Part shown: in pieces, positions 30,900-38,827 of the stretch | Layout of the letters: each line of letters begins with the position of its first letter | Numbering within the stretch: position 1 is the stretch's first letter | Origin: Pseudomonas sp. MIACH | GTDB taxonomy: Bacteria; Pseudomonadota; Gammaproteobacteria; Pseudomonadales; Pseudomonadaceae | Length of the DNA stretch: 64,000 bases | Direction: 5' to 3' | Assembly: GCF_001269925.1 (NCBI RefSeq) | Contig: NZ_LHVO01000024.1 | Coordinates: forward strand, 1-64,000 | Notes under the pieces: model-generated | What the model was told of the DNA's origin: nothing | The model's input: only the letters and a program-made list of their open reading frames with translations | Databases searched by the model: none | Made by a program: the position numbers and the translations under genes

Positions 30900-32304
30900 C
30901 AAGAAGGTCAAGATCCTCGCCACCCTGGGCCCGGCCACCGACGGTATCGATGACATCCGCGAGCTGGTGCAAGCCGGGGTGAATATCTTCCGCCTCAACT
31001 TCAGCCACGGCGCGCATGCCGATCACGCCCAGCGCTACCACTGGATTCGCCAAGTGGAGCGCCAGCTCAATTACCCGCTGGGCATTCTCATGGACCTGCA
31101 AGGGCCGAAGCTGCGCGTCGGAACGTTTGCCGAGGGCAAGGTGCAACTGGTGCGTGGTCAGGCCCTGCGCCTGGACCTGGACCCGACGCCAGGCGACCAG
31201 CGCCGGATCAACCTGCCTCACCCGGAAATCATCGCCGCCCTTGAACCGGGCATGGACCTGCTGCTCGACGACGGCAAACTGCGCCTGCGCGTGATCACCC
31301 GGCATGCCGATGCGATCGACACCACCGTACTGAATGGCGGCGAGTTGTCCGACCGCAAAGGCGTCAACGTCCCACAAGCCCTGCTGGAACTCAGCCCGCT
31401 CACCGCCAAGGACCGCCGCGACCTGAGCTTCGGCCTGGAGCTGGGCGTGGACTGGGTGGCGCTGTCGTTTGTGCAGCGCCCGGAAGACATCCGCGAGGCC
31501 CGCGAGCTGATCGGCGACAAGGCGTTCCTGATGGCCAAGATCGAAAAGCCTTCGGCGGTACAACGCCTGCGGGAAATCGCCGAGCTGAGCGACGCGATCA
31601 TGGTTGCCAGAGGCGACCTGGGCGTGGAAGTGCCGGCCGAGAGCGTGCCGCAAATCCAGAAAGACATCATCAGCACCTGCCGCCAGTTGGGCAAACCGGT
31701 GGTGGTGGCGACGCAGATGCTGGAGTCCATGCGCTTCTCGCCGGCGCCGACCCGCGCGGAAGTGACGGATGTCGCCAATGCCGTGGCCGAAGGCGCGGAT
31801 GCGGTGATGCTGTCGGCGGAGACCGCGTCGGGCGAGTACCCACTGGAAGCCGTGCAGATGATGAGCAAGATCATCCGCCAGGTGGAAAACGGCCCGGACT
31901 ACCAGACCCAACTCGACGTCAGCCGGCCCAAGGCCGATGCCACGGTGTCGGACGCCATCAGCTGCGCGATCAGGCGCATCAGCAGCATCCTGCCGGTGGC
32001 GGTGCTGGTGAACTACAGCGAGTCGGGCAGCTCCAGCCTGCGCGCCGCGCGGGAGCGGCCGGTGGCGCCGATCCTCAACCTCACGCCGAACCTGTCCACC
32101 GCACGCCGCTTAAGCGTGGCGTGGGGCGTGCATTCGGTGGTCAATGATCGACTGAGGCAGGTGGATGAGGTGTGTTCCACCGCGCTGGAGATTGCCCAGG
32201 CCCAAGGCATGGCGCAGCGCGGGGATACGTTGGTGATTACCGCCGGGGTGCCGTTCGGGCAGTTGGGGTCGACCAACTCCTTGCGTATAGAGACGCTGAT
32301 CTAG
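30889..32304 (+). CDS. pyk: Pyruvate kinase
   Basis: Converts phosphoenolpyruvate and ADP to pyruvate and ATP. The 471 residues start MTPDKKVKILATLGPATDG. The active-site segment is ILMDLQGPKLRVG, the catalytic Lys/metal region is MAKIEKPSAVQRL, the Mg site is MVARGDLGVEVP and the C-terminal allosteric domain is present. Overlap with ttuD places it in the glyoxylate operon, where it completes the route from glycerate to pyruvate. It is probably a second, pathway-dedicated pyruvate kinase of the cell. Confidence 0.96.
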   Translation: MTPDKKVKILATLGPATDGIDDIRELVQAGVNIFRLNFSHGAHADHAQRYHWIRQVERQLNYPLGILMDLQGPKLRVGTFAEGKVQLVRGQALRLDLDPTPGDQRRINLPHPEIIAALEPGMDLLLDDGKLRLRVITRHADAIDTTVLNGGELSDRKGVNVPQALLELSPLTAKDRRDLSFGLELGVDWVALSFVQRPEDIREARELIGDKAFLMAKIEKPSAVQRLREIAELSDAIMVARGDLGVEVPAESVPQIQKDIISTCRQLGKPVVVATQMLESMRFSPAPTRAEVTDVANAVAEGADAVMLSAETASGEYPLEAVQMMSKIIRQVENGPDYQTQLDVSRPKADATVSDAISCAIRRISSILPVAVLVNYSESGSSSLRAARERPVAPILNLTPNLSTARRLSVAWGVHSVVNDRLRQVDEVCSTALEIAQAQGMAQRGDTLVITAGVPFGQLGSTNSLRIETLI

Positions 32305-32319
32305 CGCCTGTAGAGGCCC

Positions 32320-32410
32320 CATCGGGGGCAAGCCCCCTCCCACATTGGACTGCATTCACACATCCAACTATGTGAACCCGATCAAGTGTGGGGGTCTTGC
32401 CCCCGATGGG
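32320..32410. repeat. Paired REP element
   Basis: ATCGGGGGCAAGCCCCCTCC at the left and AGTGTGGGGGTCTTGCCCCC at the right, in opposite orientation about 40 bases apart, between pyk and the urea transporter gene. The right arm has a degenerate core (GGGGGTCTTGC). Confidence 0.8.
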
Positions 32411-32438
32411 AACAACTCGGTCTCACTGAATACCCATC

Positions 32439-33314
32439 ATGCACAACCCAACCTGCCCCGACTGGGCCGAAGCCCTGCTCAACGGCTTCAGCCAGATCTT
32501 CCTGCAACGCCATCCGCTGTGCGGTCTGCTGTGCCTGTTGGCGATCCTGGTCAGCGCCCCTGCCTTGCTTGGCGGGGCGCTGCTGGGGGGTGTCGCCGGG
32601 TTGCTCACGGCCCAGCGGCGCGGCTATCCCAAGGCCGAGCGCCAGGCGGGTCTCTATAGCTACAACGGCGTATTGCTGGGCCTGTTGATCAGCCAGCATT
32701 TCGCCTGGTCGGCGTTGTTGCCGCCGCTGATCCTGGCGTGCGGTGGCTTGAGTGCAATGCTTACGCGGCAGTGGTTGAAACACGCCAGCCAACCTGATGA
32801 CTTGCCTGCCTACACCGCGCCCTTTGTCGGCCTGGGCTGGCTGCTGCTGGGCACTGTCCCGCACAGTGCCTTGGCCCTGGGCGAGCCCGAGACCCTGACT
32901 GTGCTCAGCGCGCCATTCAGCGGCCTGGCGCAAATCATGCTGCTGGACCAGCCGCTGGCGGGCGCGCTGATTGCCCTCGGCCTGTGGCTGGCGAACCGCC
33001 GCGCCGCGGTCTGGGCCGTGATCGGCGCCGGCAGTGGCGTACTGATTGCCTTGCTGCTCGACGAAACCACCGCCGCCCTCCTCGGCCTGCACAGCTACAA
33101 CCCGGCTCTCGCGGCCCTGGCGCTGAGCCAGGCACGGCGCCAACCGTGGCTGCCGCTGCTGGGCATCCTCCTGGCGATCTTCCTCACTCCAGGCTTTGCC
33201 GCCCTGCATCTGCCTGCACTGAGCGCGCCGTTTATCCTCGCCTGCTGGCTGGTACGCGCCGGCGCCCGAATACTCAGGAAACCGCGCATGGACAGCCCCT
33301 TCGAATCCCCCTAG
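32439..33314 (+). CDS. Urea transporter (UT family)
   Basis: A 291-residue membrane protein of the bacterial urea channel family, with about ten hydrophobic segments. Recognisable features are the duplicated halves with GLYSYNGVLLGLLISQHF in the first and LLGLHSYNPALAALALSQ in the second; these N-x-x-L-x-G-like selectivity segments bind urea. It follows the gcl-pyk operon after a REP element. Urea and glyoxylate are both released by allantoate breakdown, so the position makes sense. No urease gene is in the window. Confidence 0.85.
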   Translation: MHNPTCPDWAEALLNGFSQIFLQRHPLCGLLCLLAILVSAPALLGGALLGGVAGLLTAQRRGYPKAERQAGLYSYNGVLLGLLISQHFAWSALLPPLILACGGLSAMLTRQWLKHASQPDDLPAYTAPFVGLGWLLLGTVPHSALALGEPETLTVLSAPFSGLAQIMLLDQPLAGALIALGLWLANRRAAVWAVIGAGSGVLIALLLDETTAALLGLHSYNPALAALALSQARRQPWLPLLGILLAIFLTPGFAALHLPALSAPFILACWLVRAGARILRKPRMDSPFESP

Positions 33315-33345
33315 GCTTGCTCGATATTCGATTCAGGCGGGCTTT

Positions 33346-34170
33346 ATGGACAGCAACAACGACTGGCGTCAGCGGCTCTACGTCATGGTTTTTCAGAGCG
33401 ACACCGTCGCCGGGCGACGCTTTGACGGCATCCTGCTGTTGATCATCCTCGCCAGCCTGGTGATCGTGATGCTCGACAGCATCGACCAGATCCACCAGAA
33501 CTACGCCGATGTGCTGGCCTACATTGAATGGGGCTTCACGCTGATCTTCCTGATCGAGTACGGGTTGCGCCTGTACTGCTCGCCCAAACCGCTGCGCTAC
33601 GCCTTCAGCTTTTACGGGTTGGTGGATTTGCTCGCCATCGTGCCCGGCATCCTTGCGCTGTATTACAGCGACGCGCAGTACCTGCTGATCATCCGCATCA
33701 TCCGCATGCTGCGGATTTTCCGCGTGCTCAAGCTCAGCCCGTACCTCAAGCAGGCCAACTACCTGATGGCGGCGCTGCGCGGCAGCAAGCAGAAGATCGT
33801 GGTGTTCCTGGTGAGCGTGTGCACCCTGGTGACGGTGTTCGGCACCTTGATGTATGTGATCGAAGGGCCGGAGCACGGCTTCACCAGTATCCCCAAGGGC
33901 ATCTATTGGGCGATCGTGACGCTGACCACCGTGGGCTTTGGCGATATCGTGCCCAAGACGCCGTTGGGCCAGGTGATTTCGTCGCTGGTGATGATCACCG
34001 GTTACTCGATCATTGCCGTGCCCACGGGGATTTTTACTGCCGAACTGGCCAGCGCCATGCGCGGTGAGCAGCTGCAACACGACTGCCCGGTGTGCAGGAA
34101 AAACAGCCACGAGCCCAACGCGGCGTTCTGTTCGCGCTGCGGCAGCGCCCTTTTTAAGAAAGTGGAATAA
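33346..34170 (+). CDS. Voltage-gated-type ion channel with C-terminal zinc ribbon
   Basis: A 274-residue six-helix channel. The S4-like voltage sensor is RIIRMLRIFRVLKLSPYLKQ, and the selectivity filter TTVGFGD lies in a pore loop at about residue 200, indicating potassium selectivity. After S6, residues 246-270 form a zinc ribbon with two CxxC pairs (CPVC and CSRC). The C-terminal ribbon is less usual for such short channels and may be a regulatory or oligomerisation element. It starts 31 bp after the urea transporter gene. Confidence 0.88.
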   Translation: MDSNNDWRQRLYVMVFQSDTVAGRRFDGILLLIILASLVIVMLDSIDQIHQNYADVLAYIEWGFTLIFLIEYGLRLYCSPKPLRYAFSFYGLVDLLAIVPGILALYYSDAQYLLIIRIIRMLRIFRVLKLSPYLKQANYLMAALRGSKQKIVVFLVSVCTLVTVFGTLMYVIEGPEHGFTSIPKGIYWAIVTLTTVGFGDIVPKTPLGQVISSLVMITGYSIIAVPTGIFTAELASAMRGEQLQHDCPVCRKNSHEPNAAFCSRCGSALFKKVE

Positions 34171-34192
34171 GCAAAGTTCTTTTTAATCTTTA

Positions 34193-34222
34193 AGCGACTA
34201 AGTGCCCCCGGCTATAGTCGCT
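34193..34222. promoter_or_regulatory. Inverted repeat over the sbp promoter region
   Basis: AGCGACTA (34193-34200) and TAGTCGCT (34215-34222) form an 8-bp perfect dyad with 14 bases between. The right arm overlaps TATAGT, a good -10 box for sbp. No terminator-like T-tract follows, so an operator is more likely than a terminator. Confidence 0.45.
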
Positions 34223-34266
34223 GGCAATGTGCCTCCCCTCTTCTCCCGAACAACAAGGAATGAGCA

Positions 34267-35271
34267 GTGAAAAAACTCGTAAGCGCCTCTCTCCTGGCCG
34301 CCGGCCTTGCCCTGGCGGGCGCCGTCCAGGCCGCCCCGGTCACTCTGCTCAACGTCTCCTACGACGTGATGCGCGACTTCTACAAGGACTACAACGCCGC
34401 CTTCCAGAAGCACTGGGAGGCCGAGCACCCGAACGACAAACTGACCCTGCAGATGTCCTTCGGCGGTTCCAGCAAACAAGCGCGCTCGGTGATCGACGGC
34501 CTGCCGGCTGACGTGATCACCATGAACATGGCCACCGACATCAACGCCCTGGTCGACAACGGCAAACTGGTGCCGGACAACTGGGTCACCCGCCTGCCGA
34601 ACAACAGCGCGCCGTTCACCTCGGCCACCGTATTCATCGTGCGCAAGGGCAACCCGAAAGCCCTGAAAGACTGGCCGGATCTGCTCAAGGATGGCGTGCA
34701 AGTGATCGTGCCCAACCCGAAAACCTCGGGTAACGGCCGCTACACCTACCTGTCGGCCTGGGGTTATGTGCTCAAGAACGGCGGCGATGAAGACAAGGCC
34801 AAGGCGTTTGTCGGCAAGCTGTTCAAACAGGCGCCAGTGCTGGACACCGGTGGTCGTGCCGCCACCACCACGTTCATGACCAACCAGATCGGCGACGTGC
34901 TGGTGACCTTCGAGAACGAAGCGGAAATGATCGCGCGTGAATTCGGCCGTGATCAGTTTGAAGTGATCTACCCAAGCGTCTCCGCCGAAGCCGAGCCGCC
35001 GGTGTCGGTGGTGGACAAAGTGGTCGAGAAGAAAGGCACCCGCGTGGCGGCTGAAGACTACCTGAAGTACCTGTGGTCGCCGGAAGGCCAGGAAATCGCC
35101 GCCAACAACTACCTGCGTCCGCGTGATCCGAAGGTGCTGGCCAAGTACACCGACCGCTTCCCGAAAGTCGACTTCCTGTCGGTGGAGAAGACCTTTGGTG
35201 ACTGGCGCACCGTGCAGAAAACCCACTTCAATGATGGTGGTGTTTTCGACCAGATCTACAGCGGCCAGTAA
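34267..35271 (+). CDS. sbp: Sulfate/thiosulfate ABC transporter periplasmic binding protein
   Basis: A 334-residue periplasmic protein with signal peptide ending GAVQA-AP. The mature start PVTLLNVSYDVMRDFYKDYN, the segment SFGGSSKQARSVIDGLPADV and NPKTSGNGRYTYLSAWGY are typical of Sbp, which binds sulfate through backbone amides and a Ser. The cysTWA transporter genes are not adjacent; orphan sbp genes are common in Pseudomonas and usually respond to sulfur limitation through CysB. Confidence 0.95.
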   Translation: MKKLVSASLLAAGLALAGAVQAAPVTLLNVSYDVMRDFYKDYNAAFQKHWEAEHPNDKLTLQMSFGGSSKQARSVIDGLPADVITMNMATDINALVDNGKLVPDNWVTRLPNNSAPFTSATVFIVRKGNPKALKDWPDLLKDGVQVIVPNPKTSGNGRYTYLSAWGYVLKNGGDEDKAKAFVGKLFKQAPVLDTGGRAATTTFMTNQIGDVLVTFENEAEMIAREFGRDQFEVIYPSVSAEAEPPVSVVDKVVEKKGTRVAAEDYLKYLWSPEGQEIAANNYLRPRDPKVLAKYTDRFPKVDFLSVEKTFGDWRTVQKTHFNDGGVFDQIYSGQ

Positions 35272-35300
35272 CCCGACCTGACTGAATAAACTCGGTCAAC

Positions 35301-35330
35301 ATGTGGGAGGGGGCAAGCCCCTTCCCACAT
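35301..35330. repeat. Single REP hairpin
   Basis: ATGTGGGAGGGGGCAAGCCC and the adjacent CTTCCCACAT form one compact hairpin between converging genes. The arms differ slightly from the main family (CCTTCC). Confidence 0.7.
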
Positions 35331-35349
35331 TTAGATCTGTATGTTGCAG

Positions 35350-35964
35350 TTACATCGGCGGTGTCACGCCGTCCTTGCCGGCTGAGATGGCTTGGGCAGT
35401 GATTTTCCCATCCGCCCCCTGCGCCGCAAACAACACCACCTTCACCCCCGGCTTGAGCAAGCTGCGGTCTCCCGGTTCCAGGTTGACGATCGGCACATCC
35501 TCCGGCACCACGATCTTCTGTTCGCCGCCTTTGTATTTCACGGTCAACGTCCGCCCTTTGCTGACCACCAGGTCGCCGACGGTGCCGTTGGTCATGCTGC
35601 TGCCTTCCTTCAGGTCAAACGCCCGATGCCCGTCGCCCGTGCCGGCCATGGCCGGTGGGAACACATGCACTTCCAACGCCGTCAAGGTGCCGTCGGCGTT
35701 GGGCATGGCGGCCGAGCCGATGTAGCTGCCAGGTTTGATTTCATCGATCTTGGCCAGGGTAACGGCGCGCACCTGGGTGTCCTTGGTCAGGTGCACGGTG
35801 ACGTCTTCACCGCTGTTGACCTTGACCTGCATCGCATCACCGTCCATCGCGGTGATTGCGCCGCGTACCCCCACACGCGGGCCATCGGCGGCATTCGCCA
35901 ACCCTATGGCCATCGCGGCAGCGAGGCTTGAAGCCAGGAGCATCTTGTTCAACGTGATTTTCAT
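35350..35964 (-). CDS. Secreted DUF5666-like protein
   Basis: A 204-residue exported protein with a signal peptide ending GLANA-AD. It contains repeated small beta-barrel-like units (VRGAITAMDGDAMQVKVNSGEDVTVHLTKDTQV, and another around GTVGDLVVSKGRTLTVKYKGGEQKIVVPEDV) that match the DUF5666 pattern. The function is unknown; related proteins are periplasmic and sometimes metal-linked. It stands alone, convergent with sbp and divergent from the MFS gene. Confidence 0.75.
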   Translation of the reverse strand: MKITLNKMLLASSLAAAMAIGLANAADGPRVGVRGAITAMDGDAMQVKVNSGEDVTVHLTKDTQVRAVTLAKIDEIKPGSYIGSAAMPNADGTLTALEVHVFPPAMAGTGDGHRAFDLKEGSSMTNGTVGDLVVSKGRTLTVKYKGGEQKIVVPEDVPIVNLEPGDRSLLKPGVKVVLFAAQGADGKITAQAISAGKDGVTPPM

Positions 35965-36105
35965 GTGATCGGATTTCCCGTTTCGGCAGTTGTGTCTGAA
36001 TGTATCATCAGCCGGCATAAGTGATATCACCGCAAGCGGCCTACTCGCCGTTGAGTCTAGTGTTTACTCTCGCTCGCCATCTTCCTTCGCTTTTATGAGA
36101 ACACC

Positions 36106-37302
36106 ATGAATGCTACCCCACACGCTACAAGCACCATGACCCGCGGGATGGTGATGCTGTTTGCGTTTTGCTGCGGCGCCATCGTCGCCAACATCTACTA
36201 CGCCCAGCCGATCATCGAACTGATCGCCCCGGACATCGGCCTCACACCGGCCATGGCCAGCCTGATCGTGTCGCTGACGCAGATCGGCTATGCCCTCGGC
36301 CTGTTCTTCCTGGTGCCTTTGGGTGACCTGCTGGAAAACCGCAAGCTGATGATCATCACGACCGTGGTGGCGATTGCCAGTCTGCTGGGCGCGGCCTTTA
36401 CCGAACAACCGAACCTGTTCCTGCTGGTGTCGTTGCTGATCGGCTTCAGTTCGGTGTCGGTACAGATCCTGATCCCGCTGGCCGCGCACCTGGCGCCTGC
36501 CGAGTCCCGGGGCCGGGTCGTCGGCAGCATCATGGGTGGCCTGTTGCTGGGTATCCTGCTGGCGCGGCCAGTGTCCAGCCTGGTGGCGGACCATTTTGGC
36601 TGGCGCGCGATGTTCATGGCCGCCGCCGCATTGATGGCGTTTATCAGCGTGGTGCTGATGCTGACCATCCCCAAGCGTCAACCCGACCACAGCGCCAGCT
36701 ATGGCCAGCTGTTGCGCTCCCTGGGCACCCTGCTGCGTGAACAACCGCTGCTGCGCCAGCGCGCGTTTTACCAAGGTTGCATGTTCGCCACGTTCAGCCT
36801 GTTCTGGACCGCCGCGCCGCTGGAACTGGTGCGCAACCACGGCCTGAGCCAGACCCAGATCGCAATCTTCGCCCTGGTCGGTGCCATCGGCGCCATTGCC
36901 GCCCCCATCGCCGGCCGCCTGGCCGATGCCGGCCACACCCACCGCGCGTCGCTGCTGGCCATGGTCTTTGCGGTGTTGAGCTTCCTGCCGGCTTTTGTGC
37001 ACCCGCTTTACAGTGTGATCGGCCTGGCGGTGACCGGCGTGGTCCTGGACTTCTGCGTGCAGATGAACATGGTCCTCGGCCAACGCGCCATCTACGCCCT
37101 CGACGCCAACAGCCGCAGCCGGTTGAACGCGCTGTACATGACCAGCATCTTCATCGGCGGCGCGTTCGGCTCGGCGATTGCCAGCAGCGTGTACGAACAC
37201 GGCGGCTGGCTGGGTGTGATGCTGGTGGGCAGTGCGTTCCCGCTGGTGGCGTTGTTGCGGTTCCTCAGTGCGTCGCGGCAAACGGCTGTTGCCACCGCTT
37301 AA
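36106..37302 (+). CDS. Major facilitator superfamily transporter
   Basis: A 398-residue transporter with twelve predicted helices. The MFS loop motif between helices 2 and 3 reads PLGDLLENRKLMI, close to the G-D-R-x-G-R-R consensus of drug/proton antiporters. Sequence features such as NIYYAQPIIELIAPDIGL place it with small-molecule exporters of the YgaY/YbcL type. The substrate cannot be deduced. Its last four bases overlap the end of hicB on the other strand. Confidence 0.88.
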   Translation: MNATPHATSTMTRGMVMLFAFCCGAIVANIYYAQPIIELIAPDIGLTPAMASLIVSLTQIGYALGLFFLVPLGDLLENRKLMIITTVVAIASLLGAAFTEQPNLFLLVSLLIGFSSVSVQILIPLAAHLAPAESRGRVVGSIMGGLLLGILLARPVSSLVADHFGWRAMFMAAAALMAFISVVLMLTIPKRQPDHSASYGQLLRSLGTLLREQPLLRQRAFYQGCMFATFSLFWTAAPLELVRNHGLSQTQIAIFALVGAIGAIAAPIAGRLADAGHTHRASLLAMVFAVLSFLPAFVHPLYSVIGLAVTGVVLDFCVQMNMVLGQRAIYALDANSRSRLNALYMTSIFIGGAFGSAIASSVYEHGGWLGVMLVGSAFPLVALLRFLSASRQTAVATA

Positions 37303-37703
37303 GAACGCACCAACTTCTCCAAAGCCGCATCCGCCAGAAATGACGAGCGGCTTTTGACCTTGTGCTCGCGCACATACCGGTCGATGCGCTGGATGACATA
37401 GCCGGGCAAGGTCACATTGACCTTCTCGGTCTTGCCCAGATAGGGGGAGATGTCCAGCTCCAGCATGCCCCAACCCATCCCCGCATAGTCTTCGTGGGCG
37501 TGATGATTGGCCACCGACGTTGGCATCGGAATCACCCCACCCTCTGCGGCGATCTCCTGCAGCAGGATGTGCGCGACTTCCACGGCGGCGTTGTAAGCCT
37601 CTTCGAAACTGTCCCCGGCAGTGACGGCGCCTGGAATATCGGGGATCTGGATACCGGTGGCGGTAAAGTCATCGCCCCATTCGATACAGATTGGGTATTG
37701 CAT
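37299..37703 (-). CDS. hicB: HicB antitoxin
   Basis: Antitoxin that binds HicA and autoregulates. Of 134 residues, the N-terminal half is the partially degraded RNase-H-like HicB fold (YPICIEWGDDFTATGIQIPDIPGAVTAGDSFEEAYNAAVEVA) and the C-terminal half is a ribbon-helix-helix (VNVTLPGYVIQRIDRYVREHKVKSRSSFLADAALEKL) for DNA binding. It lies 11 bp downstream of hicA. The RHH type, rather than HTH, is clear from the sequence. Confidence 0.93.
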   Translation of the reverse strand: MQYPICIEWGDDFTATGIQIPDIPGAVTAGDSFEEAYNAAVEVAHILLQEIAAEGGVIPMPTSVANHHAHEDYAGMGWGMLELDISPYLGKTEKVNVTLPGYVIQRIDRYVREHKVKSRSSFLADAALEKLVRS

Positions 37704-37714
37704 GAATGCTCTCC

Positions 37715-37903
37715 TTAAAACTGAAACAGCCCAGCGCGTTTCCTGATGCTTCTGATGGTGCCCAGCGGCAGATCCTTCTTCGGATACGGCACCGGGATCG
37801 TGTACGGGTTATAGCGGTGGGTAAAAATATGATGACTGCCCGTGACCCGATCCAGCACCCAACCCGCCTCTTGCAGCTCCTTGATCAATAGCCTGCCTTG
37901 CAC
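37715..37903 (-). CDS. hicA: HicA mRNA interferase toxin
   Basis: A 62-residue double-stranded-RNA-binding-fold toxin. The catalytic histidine is in VTGSHHIFTH, and the pattern LIKELQEAGWVLDRVTGSHH is typical. Translation begins at GTG 37903, with an AAGGAGG ribosome site 5 bases upstream. It appears intact, and so does the paired antitoxin, so the module may be functional. Confidence 0.93.
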   Translation of the reverse strand: MQGRLLIKELQEAGWVLDRVTGSHHIFTHRYNPYTIPVPYPKKDLPLGTIRSIRKRAGLFQF

Positions 37904-37934
37904 CCCAGCCTCCTTGGCTTGGCCTGAATAAAAG

Positions 37935-37948
37935 TAACCCTAGAGTTA
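37935..37948. promoter_or_regulatory. Near-palindrome upstream of hicA, candidate HicB operator
   Basis: TAACCCTAGAGTTA is a 14-bp palindrome with a single mismatched pair around CTAG, 32 bases before the hicA start codon. Ribbon-helix-helix HicB proteins bind such sites in their own promoter. Confidence 0.5.
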
Positions 37949-38026
37949 TCTTTACTCAAGCACAGAATGAGTCAGCCTGACTGGCGGTTGTTTTGCGCCA
38001 GGTTGAAAACCGCCAATGGATGACCC

Positions 38027-38192
38027 TCCCCGGGCATTACCCTTAGGGCCACCTGGATGTTTGCGTAGGAGCTGGCCAGCGGCGGGGTGAAGACGGTACT
38101 CACCGATTGGGAATTGCCGCGCGATATTCCCCACCAGGCGCATGGCCAGTGCCAAGGCGCGGGCGTTTGTGGAGCAGCTGTTGAACCGTTAA
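38027..38192 (+). pseudogene. C-terminal remnant of a LysR-type regulator
   Basis: In one frame, 38030-38120 reads PGITLRATWMFA, a stop codon, then ELASGGVKTVLTDWELPRDI. After a one-base shift the next frame gives FPTRRMASAKARAFVEQLLNR and a stop at 38190-38192. Together these are the signature end of LysR effector domains (GIALLPxW...L.SG.LV.VL.DWELP.RDI...P.RR..SAK.RAFV..L). Both an internal stop and a frameshift are present and the front of the gene is missing. Confidence 0.78.
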
Positions 38193-38201
38193 ATCACGCG
38201 G

Positions 38202-38264
38202 TTATCCCACACGGTGACGGGGCACAGGCCGCACATCACCGGTGCCGAGCAAGGTCAGGCGCAC
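38202..38264 (-). pseudogene. phnP: N-terminal stub of phnP
   Basis: From a GTG at 38264, overlapping the phnN stop, the minus strand reads VRLTLLGTGDVRPVP, which matches the start of PhnP, the cyclic phosphodiesterase of the C-P lyase pathway (LTLLGTGxARQVPVYGC). The frame then stops after five unrelated residues; removing one C restores PV-x-VWDN. The rest of the gene is gone, and the LysR remnant begins 10 bases away on the other strand. Confidence 0.72.
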
Positions 38265-38827
38265 GCCGAGCGCCCCTGGCCCAAGCAACACAGCAGGCGT
38301 TCGACCGTGTGTTCCAGTGGGCCGGAGTTATCCAGCACGAAAAGCCCCGAGCCATTGCCGGCGATCAGTTCGGCGGTGAACCGTGCATTGCGCGCCAGCC
38401 GCTCCTCAATATCCGCCAAAGACTCACGGCCTCGCGCGATTAACCGCTGGCGCAAGACGGCTTGATCCACCGTCAGCAACAGCACCAACACGTCCGGGTA
38501 GCGCGCGCGGGTCTGCGCCAGGTGCGCGCGGGAGCCGTTGACCAGTACGTCCTCCCCTGCCGCCAACCATTCGTCGATGACCTTGGGAATGCCATACGAC
38601 AAGCCGTTGGCCTGCCAACTGAGGGCAAACGCACCGTCGGCCTGCATCACCGCGAATTGCTCCGGGCTCACGCCCTGGGCCGCTTCGCCCACCGCTTCCG
38701 CCGAGCGCGTGATGACGCGGCGCACAATGCGGCAACCGCGCTCGGCCAAACGCGGGCGTGCGGCGTCCAACAGGCTGTCCTTGCCCGAACCCGATGGCCC
38801 GATGAGATAGATCAACCTGCCCACCAT
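38255..38827 (-). CDS. phnN: Ribose 1,5-bisphosphate phosphokinase
   Basis: Phosphorylates ribose 1,5-bisphosphate to PRPP, the last step of recovering ribose after C-P lyase action. The 190 residues start MVGRLIYLIGPSGSGKDSLLD, with the Walker A loop near the N-terminus, followed by the guanylate-kinase-like segments. The ATG at 38827 overlaps the phnM stop (TGATG). The gene looks intact even though phnM on one side and phnP on the other are broken. Confidence 0.9.
   Translation of the reverse strand: MVGRLIYLIGPSGSGKDSLLDAARPRLAERGCRIVRRVITRSAEAVGEAAQGVSPEQFAVMQADGAFALSWQANGLSYGIPKVIDEWLAAGEDVLVNGSRAHLAQTRARYPDVLVLLLTVDQAVLRQRLIARGRESLADIEERLARNARFTAELIAGNGSGLFVLDNSGPLEHTVERLLCCLGQGRSACA

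Noticed and set aside
37952..38155. A 67-codon minus-strand frame upstream of hicA
   Set aside because: The plus strand here carries the LysR remnant, and the minus-strand product matches nothing; no ribosome site.
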